From Pseudomonas sp. RSB 5.4 (GTDB taxonomy: Bacteria > Pseudomonadota > Gammaproteobacteria > Pseudomonadales > Pseudomonadaceae), in NCBI RefSeq assembly GCF_037126175.1, contig NZ_CP146986.1:4898501-4962500 (forward strand): a DNA stretch of 64,000 bases, in the 5' to 3' direction. The translations under genes were made by a program, and so were the position numbers. This document shows, one piece after another, positions 62,124 to 64,000 of the stretch. The notes beneath the pieces were generated by a model. The model ran no database searches and was not told the DNA's origin. It saw nothing but the letters and a program-made list of their open reading frames with translations. Every line of letters begins with the position of its first letter. The stretch's first letter is position 1.

Positions 62124-62150
62124 CGAAAGCCCCGTAAATCGGGGCTTTCG
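62124..62150 (+). terminator. Intrinsic terminator
   Basis: CGAAAGCCCCG, loop TAAAT, CGGGGCTTTCG, then TGTTTTT. It would end a transcript running through the tandem repeats. Confidence 0.88.
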
Positions 62151-62256
62151 TGTTTTTACTGGCTGGTTTTTTCAGTCTTGCCTGGATGTTTTTAGCAACG
62201 GCTGCGATGCCCGATCACGGGTCAAAGTGCATTAGGTTGGTGCACGGCGGGGCCAC

Positions 62257-62344
62257 TGTGGGAGCGGGCTTGCTCGCGAAGGCGTCGCGTCAGTCACTGA
62301 TACGTTTCATGAACAGCGCTTTCGTGAGCAAGCCCACTCTCACA
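62257..62344. repeat. Diverged REP-type palindrome pair
   Basis: Left arm TGTGGGAGCGGGCTTGCTCG; right arm TGAGCAAGCCCACTCTCACA has several changes, some breaking pairing, so this is an older copy. Confidence 0.8.
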
Positions 62345-62358
62345 GAGGGCGTGGTTGA

Positions 62359-63795
62359 TCAGCCCTCATCCCCCTCATCCTCGTCCCCGCCATCCACTTT
62401 CATCCCCAATTCCTTGATCTTGCGCGTCAGGGTGTTGCGCCCCCAGCCAAGCAATACCGCCGCATCGCGCCGACGCCCGGCGGTGTGCTTCAGTGCAGTC
62501 TCGATCATGATCCGCTCGAACGCCGGCACTGCGCTGTCGAGCAGGCTCGACTGGCCGCGGGCCAACGCCTGATCGGCCCACTGGCGCAGCGCTTGTTCCC
62601 AGTTGGTCACCGGCGCCGAATCCTGCGGCAGGCTCAGCAGTTCCGGTGGCAGGTCACTGATGTGCACTTCGCGCCCGGACGCCATCACGGTGATCCAGCG
62701 GCAGGTGTTCTCCAGCTGGCGCACGTTGCCGCCCCACGGCAGGTTTTTCAGGTATTCCTCGGTCTCGCTCTTCAGCAGCTTCGGCTCCACCGCCAGTTCT
62801 TGCGCAGCGCGGCTGAGGAAATGCTTGGCGAGGGTCGGGATGTCTTCGCGACGGTCCGACAGGCGTGGAATGTGGATGCGGATCACGTTGAGGCGGTGGA
62901 ACAAGTCCTCACGGAATTTCCCGGCGTGGACCAGGGTTTCCAGATTCTGGTGAGTCGCGGCGATGATCCGCACGTCGACCTTGACCGGCACATGGCCGCC
63001 GACGCGATAGAACTCACCGTCCGCCAGCACCCGCAGCAAGCGGGTCTGGGTATCGGCCGGCATGTCGCCGATTTCGTCGAGGAACAGCGTGCCGCCGTCA
63101 GCCTGTTCGAAGCGCCCGCGCCGCAGGTTGGCCGCGCCGGTGAACGCGCCTTTCTCGTGGCCGAACAGCTCGGATTCCATCAGGTCTTTCGGGATCGCCG
63201 CCATGTTCAGCGCGATGAACGGCGAGGCCGCGCGCGGGCTGTGGCGGTGCAGGGCGTGCGCCACCAGTTCTTTACCGGTGCCGGATTCGCCGTTGATCAG
63301 TACGGTGATGTTGGAATGGCTCAAGCGGCCGATGGCGCGAAACACTTCCTGCATCGCCGGTGCTTCGCCGATGATTTCCGGGGTGCGGGTCAGCGCCGGC
63401 ACCACTTCCAGGCCTTGCTGTTCCTGCGCGTGCTGGTTCGCACGTTTGACCAGCGATACCGCCTCGTCCACGTCGAAAGGCTTGGGCAGGTATTCGAACG
63501 CGCCGCCCTGATAGGAGGCGACGGCGCTGTCCAGGTCGGAGTGAGCGGTCATGATGATGACCGGCAACCGTGGATGCTGTTCGCGGATGCGCGCCAGCAG
63601 GTCGAGGCCACTGGCGCCCGGCATGCGGATGTCGGAAATGATCACATCAGGCTGCTGACGGGCCAGACGACTCATCACGCCATCGGCGCTGTCGAAGCTC
63701 TGCGTGGTCATGCCTTCCTGCTGCAAGGCCTTTTCCAGAACCCAACGGATAGAACGGTCGTCATCGACGATCCACACGGTTTCACTACGGCTCAT
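62359..63795 (-). CDS. ntrC: Nitrogen regulation response regulator NtrC
   Basis: 478 residues. Receiver domain with D55 ([10 protein letters not shown]), AAA+ domain with [14 protein letters not shown] loop and [11 protein letters not shown], and a C-terminal Fis-type helix-turn-helix ([23 protein letters not shown]). Activates sigma-54 promoters of nitrogen genes when phosphorylated by NtrB; gabP in this window has such a promoter. The acidic tail [11 protein letters not shown] is unusual. ATG overlaps the ntrB stop (ATGA). Confidence 0.97.
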   Translation of the reverse strand: MSRSETVWIVDDDRSIRWVLEKALQQEGMTTQSFDSADGVMSRLARQQPDVIISDIRMPGASGLDLLARIREQHPRLPVIIMTAHSDLDSAVASYQGGAFEYLPKPFDVDEAVSLVKRANQHAQEQQGLEVVPALTRTPEIIGEAPAMQEVFRAIGRLSHSNITVLINGESGTGKELVAHALHRHSPRAASPFIALNMAAIPKDLMESELFGHEKGAFTGAANLRRGRFEQADGGTLFLDEIGDMPADTQTRLLRVLADGEFYRVGGHVPVKVDVRIIAATHQNLETLVHAGKFREDLFHRLNVIRIHIPRLSDRREDIPTLAKHFLSRAAQELAVEPKLLKSETEEYLKNLPWGGNVRQLENTCRWITVMASGREVHISDLPPELLSLPQDSAPVTNWEQALRQWADQALARGQSSLLDSAVPAFERIMIETALKHTAGRRRDAAVLLGWGRNTLTRKIKELGMKVDGGDEDEGDEG

Positions 63796-64000
63796 GTCGA
63801 TGTGGCTCCTTGTTCCAGTGGCAGAAAGATCGAGAACGTGGTGTGGCCGGGGTGGCTGTCACACTCGATCAGGCCCTGGTGCTGGCTGATGATGTTCTGG
63901 GTAATGGCCAGGCCCAGCCCGGTACCGTCCGGACGGCCGCTGACCATGGGAAAGAAAATGGTTTCCTGGAGTTCGGCCGGTATCCCGGGGCCGTTGTCGA
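63792..64000 (-). CDS. ntrB: Nitrogen regulation sensor kinase NtrB (3' part only)
   Basis: The last 69 codons of the kinase: HATPase G1 box DNGPGIP, then [17 protein letters not shown] (G2) and a final [11 protein letters not shown]. The 5' end lies beyond the window. Coupled to ntrC. Confidence 0.93.
   Translation of the reverse strand, partial: DNGPGIPAELQETIFFPMVSGRPDGTGLGLAITQNIISQHQGLIECDSHPGHTTFSIFLPLEQGATST

Overview
The window is a high-GC gammaproteobacterial chromosome segment that reads as Pseudomonas, most likely the P. fluorescens/P. koreensis group. Three things point there: the protein sequences, the Pseudomonas-type REP palindromes, and a gene order (dctBD, rml genes, an amino-acid ABC transporter, mutY-yggX, hisBHAF, ctpA, envC, gpmI, secB, ntrBC) that, from memory, follows the PA5166-PA5124 neighbourhood of P. 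aeruginosa PAO1. Functional names rest on protein motifs and remembered family features; no search was run.

Layout. 1-6554 (minus strand): dctD (cut by the window edge) and dctB, a C4-dicarboxylate two-component system, preceded by a tightly coupled dTDP-rhamnose operon rmlBACD. 6799-11524: a three-part kinase / LytM-like / PLP phospho-lyase fusion, agmatine deiminase and a small protein. 11714-16325: a Fur-box TonB receptor, a DsbA-family protein, a candidate small RNA or leader, and an OprD porin. 16558-19613: an amino-acid-hydroxylase-like 2OG dioxygenase, a GNAT, an AzlCD exporter and a LysR regulator. 19804-29475 is an accessory region lying against the 3' end of tRNA-Thr. It carries a PBECR-like nuclease, Xre-RES, an in-frame HicA-HicB fusion, two HigA-type antitoxins (one truncated), a dead SDR gene, two copies of a structured repeat, and an AT-rich island (about 24590-29000) with a dGTPase gene pair facing an unknown two-gene operon.

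29972-39200: a methyltransferase and a polar amino-acid ABC transporter, gabP behind a sigma-54-type promoter, tandem small paralogues, a hydrolase and a DUF1016/PD-(D/E)xK protein. 39463-45067: small envelope proteins, tRNA-Phe, yggX-mutY-asmA (coupled by ATGA overlaps) and a PanM/PanZ-like acetyltransferase. 45291-50278: an OFA-type MFS carrier and hisB-hisH-DUF2164-hisA-hisF. 50352-54077: a solute-binding protein, a Vps62-related protein and a lipoprotein trypsin-like protease. 54209-64000: yibQ, ctpA, envC, gpmI, a rhodanese-fold protein, grxC, secB, trmL, a membrane protein, tandem repeats, and ntrC with the 3' end of ntrB.

Themes. Nitrogen and amino-acid economy recurs (NtrBC, a sigma-54-like site at gabP, an ABC importer, agmatine deiminase, histidine synthesis, AzlCD), as does envelope biogenesis (rhamnose, AsmA, EnvC, CtpA, SecB). 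The best candidate for an undescribed system is the AT-rich island at 24759-28883. The HicAB fusion with its tandem operators and the covarying structured repeats are the next most interesting signals.
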